Below are positions 1 to 10,478 of a DNA stretch of 64,000 bases, one piece after another. The notes under the pieces were generated by a model. That model saw nothing but the letters and a program-made list of their open reading frames with translations, searched no databases and was not told the DNA's origin. This DNA is from Ichthyophis bannanicus (Eukaryota > Chordata > Amphibia > Gymnophiona > Ichthyophiidae), in NCBI GenBank assembly GCA_033557465.1, contig CM066033.1:387445289-387509288 (forward strand), read 5' to 3'. Position numbers and translations under genes: made by a program. Within the stretch, counting starts at the first letter, position 1, and each line of letters opens with the position of its first letter.

Positions 1-422
1 CAAACGCTGAATTCTAAAGCCATCATTCGGATCTCCCACTCGGTAGTGGGGCCCTGCGACACCGATGCCAGGGTGACTGGGTCAGGTGTTGAGAGGGGAG
101 GGGGTTGTCGCCAGGATGACCCTCTGGAGACCAGATGCAATCGCCGAAGGCCTCCTCATCGGTTCAAGGTATCTTTCTTGGCCACGCTCTCTTCGACTCT
201 TTGGACTGTCGTAGGGAGCTAAAAGACTAGGCCCATGACTTCTCACACTTGTCAATCCCCCCCCCCCCCAATGACATCCAGGAGGCCGCTGCCTCCTTTT
301 TTCACTCACGCTCGGCAGACCTTTGGTCAGTGCCTACGGGCGGGTGGGGGAGCCTTGGGCAATTCCAAGAGTTGTGGGGCCTGTGAGTGTGAGGCTATCA
401 GGGATACCGAGGTCAAGCCTGC

Positions 423-641
423 CTAATGGAAGATGTCATCCTGCTTCTGCTGGCAGCTCTGGATGGCCTTAGAGGACATCTTTTCACATAAGGAGCATTG
501 CTCCGGTTCGTGATCGGCACCCAGGCCCTGGAGACAGTAGTCATGGGTGTCTGTAAGCAGCATGTTCTTAGAGCACCGATTACATTTTTTTAAACCGGTG
601 GCCACAAACAAAAAGGGCCCTGCGATGTCAAAGACCCTCAT
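423..641 (-). pseudogene. gag fragment with N-terminal Cys/His cluster (DIRS-1)
   Basis: A 72-codon open stretch holds the N-terminal part of a family II gag. It keeps the pattern C-x2-C-x8-H-x3-C-x6-H-x4-C-x2-C seen in DIRS-6 and DIRS-7, with a KKCNRC start and a CSLCEKMSSKA end. The pattern suggests a zinc-binding fold at the gag N-terminus; binding of nucleic acid is inference. One cluster cysteine present in DIRS-6 (CCLRC) is replaced here (YCLQG). The ORF then stops, while the homologous gag of other copies continues, so this is a remnant. Confidence 0.7.
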
Positions 642-825
642 CGTAGCCAGCGGTTATAAAGGGCACGAAAGCATTGAAGTAGAAAAGAAGGGGAAAAAAA
701 AGGGTTCCCAAGACTGACCACTGAGGCAGCGGTGTTCAAGAGCCGGAAAGCACAAAAATGTAATAGGTAAGAAAAATCTATTTCTGGGGATGAGACGCAC
801 ATCCAAAGGGCTCTGTGAAAAAAGA

Positions 826-980
826 GAGACTAAGTAAGATGGCACCCTTGGGCGGGAAGGGGACCACGCATGCGTGGAAGCATTCCCAAATTTGAAAGGT
901 GGGGAAATGCTCTGTGCAGGCTCAGTTGGTGCCGACATCACCCATATCTGAGGACTGACTTCCTGCTTGTTTTTGGAGAA
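826..980. repeat. Right inverted terminal repeat of DIRS-1
   Basis: Same layout as the right ITRs of DIRS-5, -6 and -7, ending in TTTTGGAGAA. No left ITR for this copy is in the window. Confidence 0.8.
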
Positions 981-1897
981 TTAGAAATTACAAATAATTT
1001 TGCCTCTTGGCATAAAGAAAACCCACACCTCCTTTCTTGTTGATATAAAACATAGCAATTTGATTGTCCATCTGGACCAGTACCAAATCAATCCTGAAAA
1101 AGATGGACAGACACTAAAGGGTATAAAAGACTGCTCTCAATCCCAGATGATTGTTGTGGAGCATTCTTTCACCTTTCAACTAGATTCACTGCATGAGACA
1201 ACAACTAAGTTGTGTTCCCCAATTAATGTTGAAAGCATCTGTTAGGACTCAATGTTCCAGTGATGCAAAAAGGGCACTCATCAGACTGGATTCAAAACAT
1301 CACTCACTGTAACATGGTCTGAAACTAAGGTGATGGACAAAGTCTGGTGGAAACAGGCTGATTTATGTTTATTCCATTGAAATTTGAGCTCACGTTGTTG
1401 CTTTCTCATTTTGAAATAAGCAAATGGAATGACATGTCCTGCAGAAGCCATGTGGCTTTTGCAAATAGGTCCCAGGTGTGATGTATGAGGAGCACTGGAT
1501 TTTTTGGACACAGCGTATTAGTTTCTTCATTCTGTACTGCAGAAGGAAAGCTCCCCATTTGCTCATTTTCTTGAACAGGTCCTATGTATGAGATCTTGTT
1601 TGCAGACTGCCGGATCACCTTTTCAGTTGATGAGAAAGCTGAGGTTTTGAAGGAGATTAATTACTGTATTCATGTTGGAGAGAGCTAGATTTTTTGACGA
1701 CGCTGTCAGCAGCCAATCATCGAGATATGGGGATTGGGAGGAGGGAAACAGATGTCTATATTTGTGCAGGTAAACTACTACCACTAGACATTCGATTAAA
1801 ACCTGGGGGCCAAGAAGCAGTCAAAGGGAAGAAGTACGTACTGCTAATGGCTGATATGCAAGATGAAACAAAAATACTCCCTGCAATTAGGATGAAT
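981..1897 (-). mobile_element. DIRS-2 (old, fragment 1): RNase H and RT active-site region
   Basis: Highly diverged DIRS RT/RH sequence. Around 1025-1090 it follows the RNase H stretch of DIRS-7 (38180-38240), including the complement of the TDNQVAMFY-INKQGG coding region. Around 1715-1740, GCCAATCATCGAGATATGGGGA aligns with the complement of the YLDDWLI catalytic motif. It is interrupted at 1897/1898 by DIRS-3 and resumes at 7767. All reading frames are broken. Family assignment is uncertain. Confidence 0.75.
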
Positions 1898-2086
1898 AGC
1901 GTAGTTACTCACCTGTAACAGCTGATCTCCGGCAACAGCAGGAATTTAGTCTTCACATATGGGTATCGTCGGTACCGACGGAGCCTGCGTGGGAACACTC
2001 CCCAGCGTCCAATAGGAACGCTTTTGGGAGAATCCCTCAGCACATGCGCGCTGCCCTCCCGCCTTTCCAACTGTCCCACTTCAGTT
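1898..2086. repeat. Left ITR of DIRS-3
   Basis: It begins AGCGTAGTTACTCACCTG and contains GTCGGTACCGACGG. It is inverted relative to 7603-7766. Its outer ~26 bases extend beyond the right ITR, as in the other copies. Confidence 0.85.
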
Positions 2087-2172
2087 AAGTTTGTAGCTAA
2101 GTGAAAGGATAGAGGGAGAGAGGAAAGAGACAAAGAGATAGAGAGACAATTCCTAAGGGAGGTGGATGGGTT

Positions 2173-2266
2173 ATGAAGACTAAATTCCTGCTGTTCCCAG
2201 AGATCACCTGTTTCAGGTAACTACGCTATCTCCAGGAACAAGCAGGAATGTAGTCTTCACATATGG
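2173..2266. other. Internal complementary region (ICR) of DIRS-3
   Basis: The first half is the complement of the outer left ITR (TTCCTGCTGTTCCCAGAGAT, then CACCTG). The second half is the complement of the outer right ITR (ATCTCCAGGAACAAGCAGG). The join, GTAACTACGCTATCTCCAG, is the expected sequence of a head-to-tail circle of this element. In DIRS1-type replication the ICR is thought to template completion of the ends. Confidence 0.85.
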
Positions 2267-2280
2267 GGACTCCCTAACCT

Positions 2281-2474
2281 CAGGGGTTCTCAACCCCGTC
2301 TTCGGGACCCACCTAGCCAGTCGGGTTTTCAGGATAACCACAATGAATATTTATGAGAGAGATTTGCATACACTGCCTCCATTATATGCAAATCTCTGCC
2401 ATGCATATTCATTGTGGTTATCCTGAAAACCCGACTGGCTAGGTGGGTCCCGAGGACAGGGTTGAGAACCCCTG
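2281..2474. mobile_element. Palindromic hAT-type MITE inserted in DIRS-3
   Basis: This 194-bp near-perfect palindrome has termini CAGGGGTTCTCAACCC and GGGTTGAGAACCCCTG, typical of Charlie-like hAT ends. It is flanked by an 8-bp duplication, CCCTAGCT on the right (2475-2482) and CCCTAACCT with one change and one extra base on the left (2272-2280). Removing it restores the GACTCCCTAGCTAAGATGCC layout seen after the ICR of DIRS-4 and DIRS-9. It has no coding capacity. Confidence 0.9.
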
Positions 2475-2518
2475 CCCTAGCTGAAGATGCCAGGGAGATA
2501 GCCCAGGAAGGTGCCACC

Positions 2519-3941
2519 CTAGAAAGGTGGGAATCCCTCCTCCCATGGATCTCTTGCATCCCACCAGGGTTGGTGCGTAGGAGTTGAATTAGGTCTGAAA
2601 GAGATTTTGAAGAACAGCTTGGCCAAAGAAGGCATCCCGATGGGAGGCTTTATCCAGGCAGTAGTGAGTTGTGAAGGTGTGTACTGCAGCCCAGGTGGCT
2701 GCTCGACAAATATCATCGATAGACACAGAGTGGAGATTAGCCATGGAAGTCTCACATTATGAGCTGTGACATGGCCTTGAAGAGGAAGACCCTTACTCTC
2801 ATAAGCAAAGGATATGCATTGGGCAATCCATTTAGATAAAGTTCTTTTGGAGACCGGAAGTCCCAAATGACTAGGGTCAAAAGCTATAAAATGTTGCGAG
2901 GACTTTGTGTTGCTGTGTTCTCTGTAGGTAAAAGGCTAAGGCTCTTTTACAATCCAAAGTATGAAGGTTTCTTTCTGCATTAGAGGTGTGAGGCCTCGGG
3001 AAAAAAACAGGAAGATAAATTGATTGATTTAAATGAAAAAGCAAAACCACCTTTGGCATAAAGTGTGGATGAGTTCTAAGAACAACCTTATCATGATGAA
3101 ATCTAGTATAAGGAGGATCAGCCACTAAAGCTTGCAGTTCACTAATGCGACGTGCAGAGGTGATTGCAATTAGGAAGATGACCTTCCAGGTCAAAATCTT
3201 AAGGGTTGTAGTGGCTAAAGGCTCAAAAGGCGGCTTCATGAGCTGCCCGAGAACTAGATTTAGATCCCATGCCACCTGTGGTGGCTTAATGGGAGGTTTG
3301 GTTAGTAGAAGACCTCTCATAAATCTGGATATGAGTGGATGAGAGGAAATTGGTTGTCCATTCAGAGGCTTATAAGAAGCTGCAATTGCACTAAGATGGA
3401 CTCTTACCGAATTGGTCTTTAGACCAGAATTCGATAAGTGAAGGAGATACTCTAGCATCAATTCTAAAGGTATGACAAGGGGGTTTAATCTGTTCTTGGA
3501 GCACCATATAGTAAAACGTTTCCACTTGAAGGCATAAGATCTTCTTGTGGAAGGTTTTCTAGAAGCCTGAAGGATATCCTTTACCTGTTGGGACAGGTTA
3601 AAATCCTGGAGGTCTAAGCTTTCAGCAACCAGGCCGTGAGGATGCAGGGACTGGGGATTCAGGTGCCATAGCGTCCCGTCTTCTTGGGAATGGAGATCTG
3701 GAGCATTCCCTAACTCCAGAGGTGCCGCTTGAGAGAGATGTAGAAGCACGGGATACCACGGTTGGCGTGGCCATCGTGGCGCTATGAGAATCATGCGACC
3801 TCTGAAGCTTGAAGAGTGTTTTGGGGATGAGGGGAATGGGTGGGAAGGCATAAAGGAAGTCCTGACCTCAGTGAAGGAGGAAGGCATCCCTTGCCCAATT
3901 GTGAGCCGGAATCCTGGAACAGAACTGGGGAAGTTTGGCAT
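2519..3941 (-). pseudogene. Tyrosine recombinase (YR) pseudogene of DIRS-3
   Basis: The YR integrates the circular DNA intermediate of a DIRS element. Two blocks remain: 2877-3941, with the core-binding region (STRRSYAFKWKRF) and the first catalytic arginine box (TSARRISELQAL), and 2519-2866, with the H-x-x-R box (TAHNVR). A frameshift separates the blocks near 2870. Another, near 2745, follows the H-x-x-R box, so the catalytic tyrosine region is out of frame. The 5' part of the longer block also reads the RT/RH C-terminal tail (ILIAPRWPRQPWYP) in frame with the YR, because of a local indel near 3640. Confidence 0.85.
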
Positions 3942-5430
3942 TCAGTGGACTTGCAAAGACGTCTATGTCTGGAGTGCCCCAGAGATGAAATATCTTTGCC
4001 ACCTGGTCTAGGTGGAGGGACCACTCGTGAGGCAGCAGTACTCGACTGAGTTTGTCTGCCCAAAGGTTTTGAATGCCTGGAAGATATACCCCTAGAAGGT
4101 GAATTTGATACTCTCTGGCGAGGGCCCACAGTCGTAAAGCTTCATTGCATAACGACAGAGAGCCTGTCCCGCCCTGCTTGTTCACATAGAAAATTGCTAC
4201 TTGATTGTCCGTCTGGACTAGGACTGTCTTGTAGCTGAGCTGGGCATGGAACACTCGAAGAGCTAAATAGATTGCTCTTAATTCCAGGAGATTTATGTGT
4301 AGACCAGCCTCCTATGGCGTCCAGGTAGCCTAGGTAGAGAGATGATTCAGGTGTGCTCCCCAACCCACCTGTGATGCATCTGTTGTTAGGGTGGCCTGAA
4401 AGAGGGGTTGATGAAAAGAAGACCCCACCGTCAGATTTTCTAAAGATTGCCACCAATGGAGAGACAAAATTAGTCGTTGAGAGTTTAATATTTTGTCTGA
4501 TAAATGACCTCTGGTCTGTGGCACTGTGCGGATAGGGTCCACTGAGCTGCTCGCATGTGGAGGCGAGCATATGGGACTACATGAACTGTGGATGCCATAT
4601 GTCCCAGCAACTGTAGTAGCTCTCAAGCACTTAGGGAGGATTTCCCCGCTGCTTGGGAAGCTAGTTGCGTTATGCGAAGACACCAGGCATGTGGAAGGAA
4701 AGCCTTTGCCTGTCTGGTATCCAGACAGGCCCCTATGAATTCCAGGCATTGGGAAGGAACAAGCTGGGATTTTGGGAAGTTTATTACCAACCCCAAGTAT
4801 TGGACGATTCGCATTGTGTGAGACAGTGCAGTGCCGGCCTCTGCAACTGTAGGGGCTCGAATGAGCCAGTCGTCTAAGTAAGGGAAGACGAATATCCCTA
4901 GGGTTGGCTGAAATGCAGCTATTACTGCCATGCATTTCATGAATACCCTTGGTGCTGAAGCCAGACTAAAGGAAAGAACCCTGTACTGGAAATGTTTCCC
5001 CCTGAAAAGGAATCGTAAGAATTTTCTGTGATCTGGATGGATCAGAATGTGAGTGTATGCATCCTTTAAGTCTAGAGAGCACAGCCAATCCTGGCTTTGA
5101 AGGTATGGCAAAGGGGTTCCTAGAGAAATCATTTTGAACTTTTCTCGAAACAGGTATTTGTTCAATTCTCTGAAGTCTAAAATGGGTCTGTGTCCTCCTG
5201 TTTTCTTTGGAATAAGAAAATAGGGGGAGTAGAACCCTGCACCCCGTTGAAGAATGGGTACCTCCTCTATTGCCCCTTGGGCAAGAAGTGTTGAGACCTC
5301 ATGATCTAGCAGATCGTCTGTGGAGGTTTGAGAATTGAATTGCTTTAGAATTGTAGGGGGGGGGGGGCATGCTGTGAAAATGAAGCTTGTACCCCTCTCC
5401 TACAATGGACAAAGTCCAATCTTCTGCTAT
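3630..5430 (-). pseudogene. RT/RNase H pseudogene of DIRS-3
   Basis: This is the reverse transcriptase and RNase H gene of a DIRS element. The RT palm is readable at 4623-5165, with motif A SLDLKDAYTHI and motif C FPYLDDWLI intact. The RNase H blocks are spread over 3868-4570 in different frames (QTDNQVAIFYVNKQGG, WADKLSRVLLP). At least three frameshifts separate these pieces. Its 3' end overlaps the 5' end of the YR gene, as in the other copies. Confidence 0.85.
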
Positions 5431-7345
5431 TATCTGATGCCATCTGTTGGCAAAGTGGCATAGCCTGCCTGGGATATTGGGGGGTTGGGGACTCCACAGA
5501 GGCAGGAAGGCTAAGCTCTCTAGGAAGGAGTCAAAGTCCTTGAGGGGGCTGAACTTGCTGAGCTGGTTGGGCTCTCGGGCCTTCTGGCGTCCTTTGCTGT
5601 CTAAGTTTGTCCTTTTTGGGCAACCTGACCCCGAGTCTGACTCTGCTGGGTATAGGAAGGATAAAATTTCCTCTTTTTGCTGAAAGGGTTTTTTTTTATA
5701 AGGCTTCTTTTTGGCTGGTGTGGCTGTAGATTTCGACAATCTATCTAGAGCAGTATTGTCAGCATCCAACTCGTTAGCCTTTTCCTGCCAGTTCTTGCCA
5801 AAGAGATTCTCTCCCGAGCAAGGAATGTTGCCTAACTTGTCCTGTACCCAAGTCTCAAAGTCTGATGACTGAAGCCAGGCAATCCGTCGTGCGCCAATGG
5901 CAATAGCAGAGGTTCTGCTGATGCATTCAAAGCAGTCAAAGGCTGCACGATTGACAAACTTGGAAACATCTTGAGCATGCTTAACTAGAGCAAGTCAGTC
6001 TTGTCTCTTGTCATCTGGGAGAAATGGGCTCATAAGCTCCAAGTCTCCTGTAACTTCCTTGAGGAACATTCCCATATATAGTATATATGAACTGATCCTA
6101 GCTGAAAGCATGGAAGCCTAAAAGGTTCAGCGCCCAAAAGCGTCCAGAGTCCTGCATTCACGACCTGGGGGATTGGATGCATGCCTTTGCACTTTTCATC
6201 CTATGCATGGCTGACTCCACCACCATTGAATGGTGTGGCAGCTGAGTCTTTTGAAATCCAGGACATGGCGGAACTCGATAGATAGTATCAAGTCTCCTAG
6301 AATGAGGAGATGTAGTCAGAGGCATCTCCCACATTCTGAGCATCAAGTTATGCAGAATTTCATGGATAGGCAGAGTGGCTGCCTCCTTTGGAGCTTTAGG
6401 ATATTGGAGAATTTACAATTCCTTTGCTCTGGGTTCCTCTTCAGGAGCCACCGTGATTGAAAGGCCCTTGGCCATATCACGAATAAAATCCTGAAAAGAC
6501 ATGTCCTCTGGAGGTGACATTCTGCCTTGGGGAGAAGAGGGATCTTCTGGGAGAAACCCTCTAGTACCAGCAGAATTGTCAGAGTCTTCAGAATCGGAGG
6601 ATTCGAAGTATTCCTGACCATGATGCTCATGCAAAGCACGGTCCCGGTATCGATCAAAGTCGGTACCGAGTTGATCCGGTACCGACCTGTCGATTCCAGC
6701 CAAAGATGGCGTGGGAAGAATTCCCACTGGGGCCGGTACCGGTACTGGTGGCTGCACCGGTGTAGGTACCGGCATCGGTATTGATACCTGTGCCCGTTGG
6801 ACCAACGGTACCGCAGCTGAGAGAAGAGCTGCAATGCTGTGTTCGATAGCGAGGAACCTCTGGTCTATCGACGCTGCTGATGCCTGGGTGTCGGTATCGA
6901 TGAAAACGGCCAGGACCCCTGAGCATGTCACAGGTAGTTCTTGTGAGGTCGAGGCCCCGAGAACATCCTGGAGCCCCATCGATGCTTTGGAAGCCGAAGC
7001 CTCCCGCCGGGGCTGCTTTGCTGGTGTGGTTCCCACAAGGGCAATACCAACAGCCTCTCGATGCTTAGCAGGAGAGCTACCCTTTGAGGACCGGCTTTTA
7101 TGTTTAGTTACCTGAGATCCATGGGAGGAAGAAGAGGCCCTTGAAGATGTCGATGCAATGGATCTGGCATTTGAAGAAAAGAGGGTACCGAGCTTTTCAG
7201 CCCGGTTCTGTTTTCCTCTTTTAGTCATCCCCATACAGGAGAGACATTCAGATGGAGAATGTTATGGCCCTAAACATTTAAGACACCAATCATGGGTGTC
7301 AGTGACGGAAATGGTACCACTACACTTAGTACCTTTTTTAAAACC
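5299..7345 (-). pseudogene. gag pseudogene of DIRS-3
   Basis: Homologous to the gag of DIRS-4 and DIRS-9. Long open pieces are 6413-7234 (Ser-rich basic region, Pro/Val hinge, then an acidic segment ending PEEEPRAKEL) and 5299-5769 (C-terminal part). The N-terminal Cys/His cluster lies near 7270-7335. Its first cysteine codon reads as glycine, and a stop follows the CLKCLGP block. The C-terminal piece is in frame +1 relative to RT, as in intact copies. Confidence 0.8.
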
Positions 7346-7602
7346 ACTAGTTGGTTTTTCCATGTTTTAGGAATATGGGGCCTAGTGCCCAAAATGGCGC
7401 CTAGCACCAAAAAAGAAAAGTTTCTGAAGAGAAACAGTTCAAAGTATAAGGGGTTTTTTTGTTTGTTTTTGGAAAGGAAAAGAAAAGAACCAGTGGTACC
7501 GGTAAGCGTAGTGCGGAGGCAAACGCGACAAGAAAACAATTTTAAAGACGGAATTTTCTGCGGTGACAGGGTATGGATCCTGCCAGCTCCGCGGAAAACG
7601 AA

Positions 7603-7766
7603 GAACTGAAGAGGGACAGTTGGAAAGGTGGGAAGGCAGCACGCATGTGCTGAGGGATGCTCCCAAAAGCGTTCCTATTGGATGCTGGGGAGCGTTCTCG
7701 CGCAGGCTCCGTCGGTACCGACGATACCCATATGTGAAGACTACATTTCTGCTTGTTCCTGGAGAT
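7603..7766. repeat. Right ITR of DIRS-3
   Basis: Inverse complement of 1923-2086. It ends TTCCTGCTTGTTCCTGGAGAT, which is read in the second half of this element's ICR. Confidence 0.85.
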
Positions 7767-8142
7767 AGGAACACACATGTAGACATCCTTTAGGTTCAAT
7801 GAACTACCAGGTCCTTTTAATAGGGAGAAAAATGGATGATGGAGTGCTCATTTTGAATTTTTTCTTGCAAAGGAGCAGGTTGAGATCTCCAAGGTCTAAG
7901 ATGAGACGTAGTCTTCCAGTTTTATGGGAGAACAAGGAAATATTTGTAATAGAATCCATGAATCCTTACCTAGATTAAAACAGGTTCTCTCATATTGGCT
8001 TGCAAGAGAAGTCATACTCTTTGTGAAGCCGGCGTGCGTAGGTTCAAAATATTTGGGGCCATATTAGAGCTCTGTTGGGAGAAGTGACAGAAATTTCAGA
8101 CAGTAGCCGGATCTGACAATGAGTACTCTGGAAGCAGTTATT
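7767..8142 (-). mobile_element. DIRS-2 (old, fragment 2): N-terminal RT region
   Basis: It continues the RT gene of DIRS-2 after DIRS-3. About 7770-7970 follows, position by position, the stretch of DIRS-7 at 39030-39235, with the complements of the DAYTHILIHP, REKFKMLTLG and RPILDLRNLNKF coding segments. It is heavily diverged and has no open frame. Bases 8000-8142 are too diverged to place. Confidence 0.7.
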
Positions 8143-8150
8143 ATCTAGGG
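8143..8150. repeat. Left target-site duplication of hAT element (ATCTAGGG)
   Basis: The same 8 bases occur at 10471-10478, directly after the right terminus. An 8-bp duplication is the rule for hAT transposases. Confidence 0.95.
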
Positions 8151-9289
8151 CAGTGATGGCTAACCTTTTTGAGCCCGAGTGCCCAAACTGCCGCACAAAA
8201 CCAAAGAATTTCCTCAAAGTGCCAGCACGTCAATTAAAGCTCCATTTGCATAAGGTGCTTCATTTGCATAAATATTTGCATAATGTTACCATACACTAAC
8301 TTTTAGTAAACATGCCTCTTAATGAGTATATGGATAAAGAAAGACTAAAAGGTTTCTACATTACTATAATCCAGTACCAACCGCCAGGCACATTAGGAAC
8401 TACTACAAACGCTGCCCATTTAGAACCCATAGCAAACCCGCCGTATCCTAACAGCACTACCAGGACTCACAAAGCACCATACTCTACCTATCAAAAGGCA
8501 ACACTGCAAATATTAAACCAATACATCTCAGAGAACAACAATACATGACCTACTGGGGAAAGAACAAGTGGCAATGTCAAATAGGAATTATATAAACAGA
8601 ATACCTCAGCTCAGTTACACATGCAGAACAGACCATTACCAAACAAGGAATCACAATTTAGAAACAGGAAGACAATAATTAAACTGGGAACCCCAAAAGC
8701 CAAACTTGGAATATACAACAACACTGTAGAAATAAAACTATATATTAATTTCCTCTTGTACTAAACAAAGCGCAAAAATTAATGATGCACATTTCCCAGA
8801 GCTGACATATTCCAATTAATAAATTCAAAATAAAGAGATATTTTTCTACCTTTTGTGCATTTTTTTTCAGTTGCAATTGTTCCAGCCACTTTCTTCTGGT
8901 TTCTTCGTGTCTTCTGCTAACTCTCCATCTGCTGTCCATTTGTCCTTTCTTCTGTCTTCTTGGGTTTTTTTTCCATTCTCTCTCTACATCTGCTTTAACA
9001 TACTAATCTTTCTCCTTTTGCTCTTTCCTCATTCCTATTTCATCTACTCAAAATTTACCCCTCCATCCTCAATCCCCACTTACTCTCCCAATACCCGGCC
9101 AATTGTAGATTTTTTATCCCTCCCACACAAAATATTTTTCCCCTCTCCATTTTACCCTCCCAGCCCCATCCCATTCTAATCCTCCCCCAACACCAGCTCC
9201 CTTCTAGTTCCAGCCTCACCCAGCATCCATTCCCTTCTAGTCCCTGCATCAGCCCATTTCCAGTCCTAGCACCCCCCAACCCAATCCCA

Positions 9290-10010
9290 GTCCTCGCCCC
9301 CCCCATCAACGCACTTCCCGCCCTAACCCCCCATCACCCCATTTTCAGTTTAAGCCCCCCCCTATAACCCATTACCAGTCCTAACCCCCCATCAGCCCAC
9401 TTCCAGTCCTAACCCCCCATCAGCCCACTTCCAGTCAGCCCCCCATAGCCCATTGCCAGTCCTAACCCCCCCCATCAGCCCACAGTCCATTACCAGTCCT
9501 AACCCCATCAGCCCACCTCAAGTCCTAACCCCTCCCCATCAGCCCATTTCTTGTCCCAGCCCCCCATAGCCCATTATCAGTCCTAAACCCCCCCATAGCC
9601 CATTAGCAGTCCTAACCCCATCAGACCACCTCCAGTGTTAACCCCCCATCAGCCCATTTCCAGTCCTAACCCCACCCAACAGCCCACCTCAAGTCCTAAC
9701 CCCGCCCCATCAGCAGTCCTAACCCCCCCTCACTAGCCCATTAGCATTCCTAACCCCCCCCATAGCCCATTACCAGTGCTAACCCCCCCCCCATAGCCCA
9801 TTACCAGTCCTAACCCCCCATCACCCCATTTCCAGACAGCCCCCATCAGCCCACAGCCCATTAGCAGTCCTAAGCCCCCCCTTGCGCATTAGCAGTCCTA
9901 ACCCCCCCTAGCCCTTTATCAGTCCTAACCCCCCCCCCCTAGCCCATTAGCAGTCCTAACCCCCCCCCCCCAGCCCATTAGCAGTCCTAACCCACCCCCC
10001 ATGGCAAATT
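9290..10010. repeat. C-rich minisatellite inside hAT element
   Basis: Tandem, degenerate copies of a unit of about 25-35 bases of the type CAGTCCTAACCCCCCATCAGCCCATT. Unit length and the run of C residues vary. It is confined within the hAT termini. Confidence 0.85.
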
Positions 10011-10019
10011 TAAAAAAAA

Positions 10020-10390
10020 AAAAAAAAAGCAGCTGGCTCTGGCTTCTGCCGCGGCAGCGGCAGAATGCAATGTCCCGTGGGGCCCCCTCCGCCCGCTAAG
10101 CCCCTCTGCAAGGGCTTTCAGATTCGCGAGGGAGAGCGTCTCCCTCGCGTCTCTGTTAAGCCCGCAGGGGCTAATGGGAAATTTCCCATCAGTCCCTCGC
10201 GTCTAAAGGGGCTGATGGGAAATTTCCCATTAGCCCCTGCGGGCTTAACAGAGACGCGAGGGAGACGCTGTCTCCCTCGCGAATCTGAAAGCCCTTGCAG
10301 AGGGGCTTAGCGGGCGGAGGGGGCCCCGCGGGACACTGCATGCTGCCGCGTCCGCGTCCGCGGCAGCAGCCAGAGCCCGCTTTTTCTTTT
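10020..10390. repeat. Long GC-rich palindrome next to the right hAT end
   Basis: The arms pair over about 175 bases each. Examples are CCGCCCGCTAAGCCCCTCTG with its complement near 10300, and GGGCTAATGGGAAATTTCCC with its complement near 10210-10240. The centre is near 10200. As single-stranded DNA or RNA it would form one very stable hairpin. Confidence 0.85.
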
Positions 10391-10470
10391 TCTGCGGACC
10401 TTCACGCGTGCCAGCTGCAAGGCCTTCGCGTGCCACAGCTGGCACGCGTGCCATAGGTTCGCCATCGCTG

Positions 10471-10478
10471 ATCTAGGG
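10471..10478. repeat. Right target-site duplication of hAT element (ATCTAGGG)
   Basis: Identical to 8143-8150. Confidence 0.95.

Larger units (their letters stand above)
1..980 (-). mobile_element. DIRS-1: 5' part of a family II DIRS retrotransposon, cut by window edge
   Basis: This is the gag and right-ITR end of a family II DIRS element; the rest lies left of the window. The right ITR (about 826-980) matches those of DIRS-5, -6 and -7: an AAGATGGCACCC block, a GGGCGGGAAG block, and the outer end TGAGGACTGACTTCCTGCTTG. Bases 1-420 align by eye with the gag of DIRS-6 near 42550-42700. After 980 the sequence changes directly to RNase H-like sequence of an older element (DIRS-2), so DIRS-1 appears to be inserted in it. 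The element is decayed, and its ITR has lost CpGs (for example CACGCATGCGTG where DIRS-7 has GCGCATGCGC). Confidence 0.85.
1898..7766 (-). mobile_element. DIRS-3: family I DIRS retrotransposon, full length but decayed
   Basis: It has a left ITR at 1898-2086, an ICR at 2173-2266, YR, RT/RH and gag remnants, and a right ITR at 7603-7766. Gene order on the minus strand is gag, RT/RH, YR, then the ICR. It is inserted in the RT gene of DIRS-2: the flanks GGATGAAT and AGGAACAC rejoin to match the uninterrupted RT of DIRS-7 (GGATGAATAAGGATG at 39030). There is no target duplication. A 194-bp hAT MITE sits inside it at 2281-2474. Each gene is broken by several frameshifts, so this is an older copy than DIRS-4 or DIRS-9. 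Confidence 0.92.
8151..10470. mobile_element. Non-autonomous hAT DNA transposon, 2.3 kb
   Basis: The termini are CAGTGATGGCTAACC and, inverted, GGTTCGCCATCGCTG, flanked by a perfect 8-bp duplication. No transposase is visible: the longest plus-strand ORFs (8312-8548 and 8853-9179) show no hAT domain. From left to right it holds an AT-rich part (8280-8860), a pyrimidine-rich part, a degenerate C-rich minisatellite (about 9290-10010) and a ~370-bp GC-rich palindrome (10020-10390). It probably depended on a related autonomous hAT. Confidence 0.9.

Noticed and set aside
1898..7766. LTR retrotransposon or endogenous retrovirus
   Set aside because: The terminal repeats are inverted, there is no protease or DDE integrase, and a tyrosine recombinase and ICR are present. 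This is DIRS.
9290..10010. CCTAACCCC-like words as an interstitial telomere repeat
   Set aside because: The unit is about 30 bases long with variable C runs, not a (CCCTAA)n hexamer array, and it lies within hAT ends.
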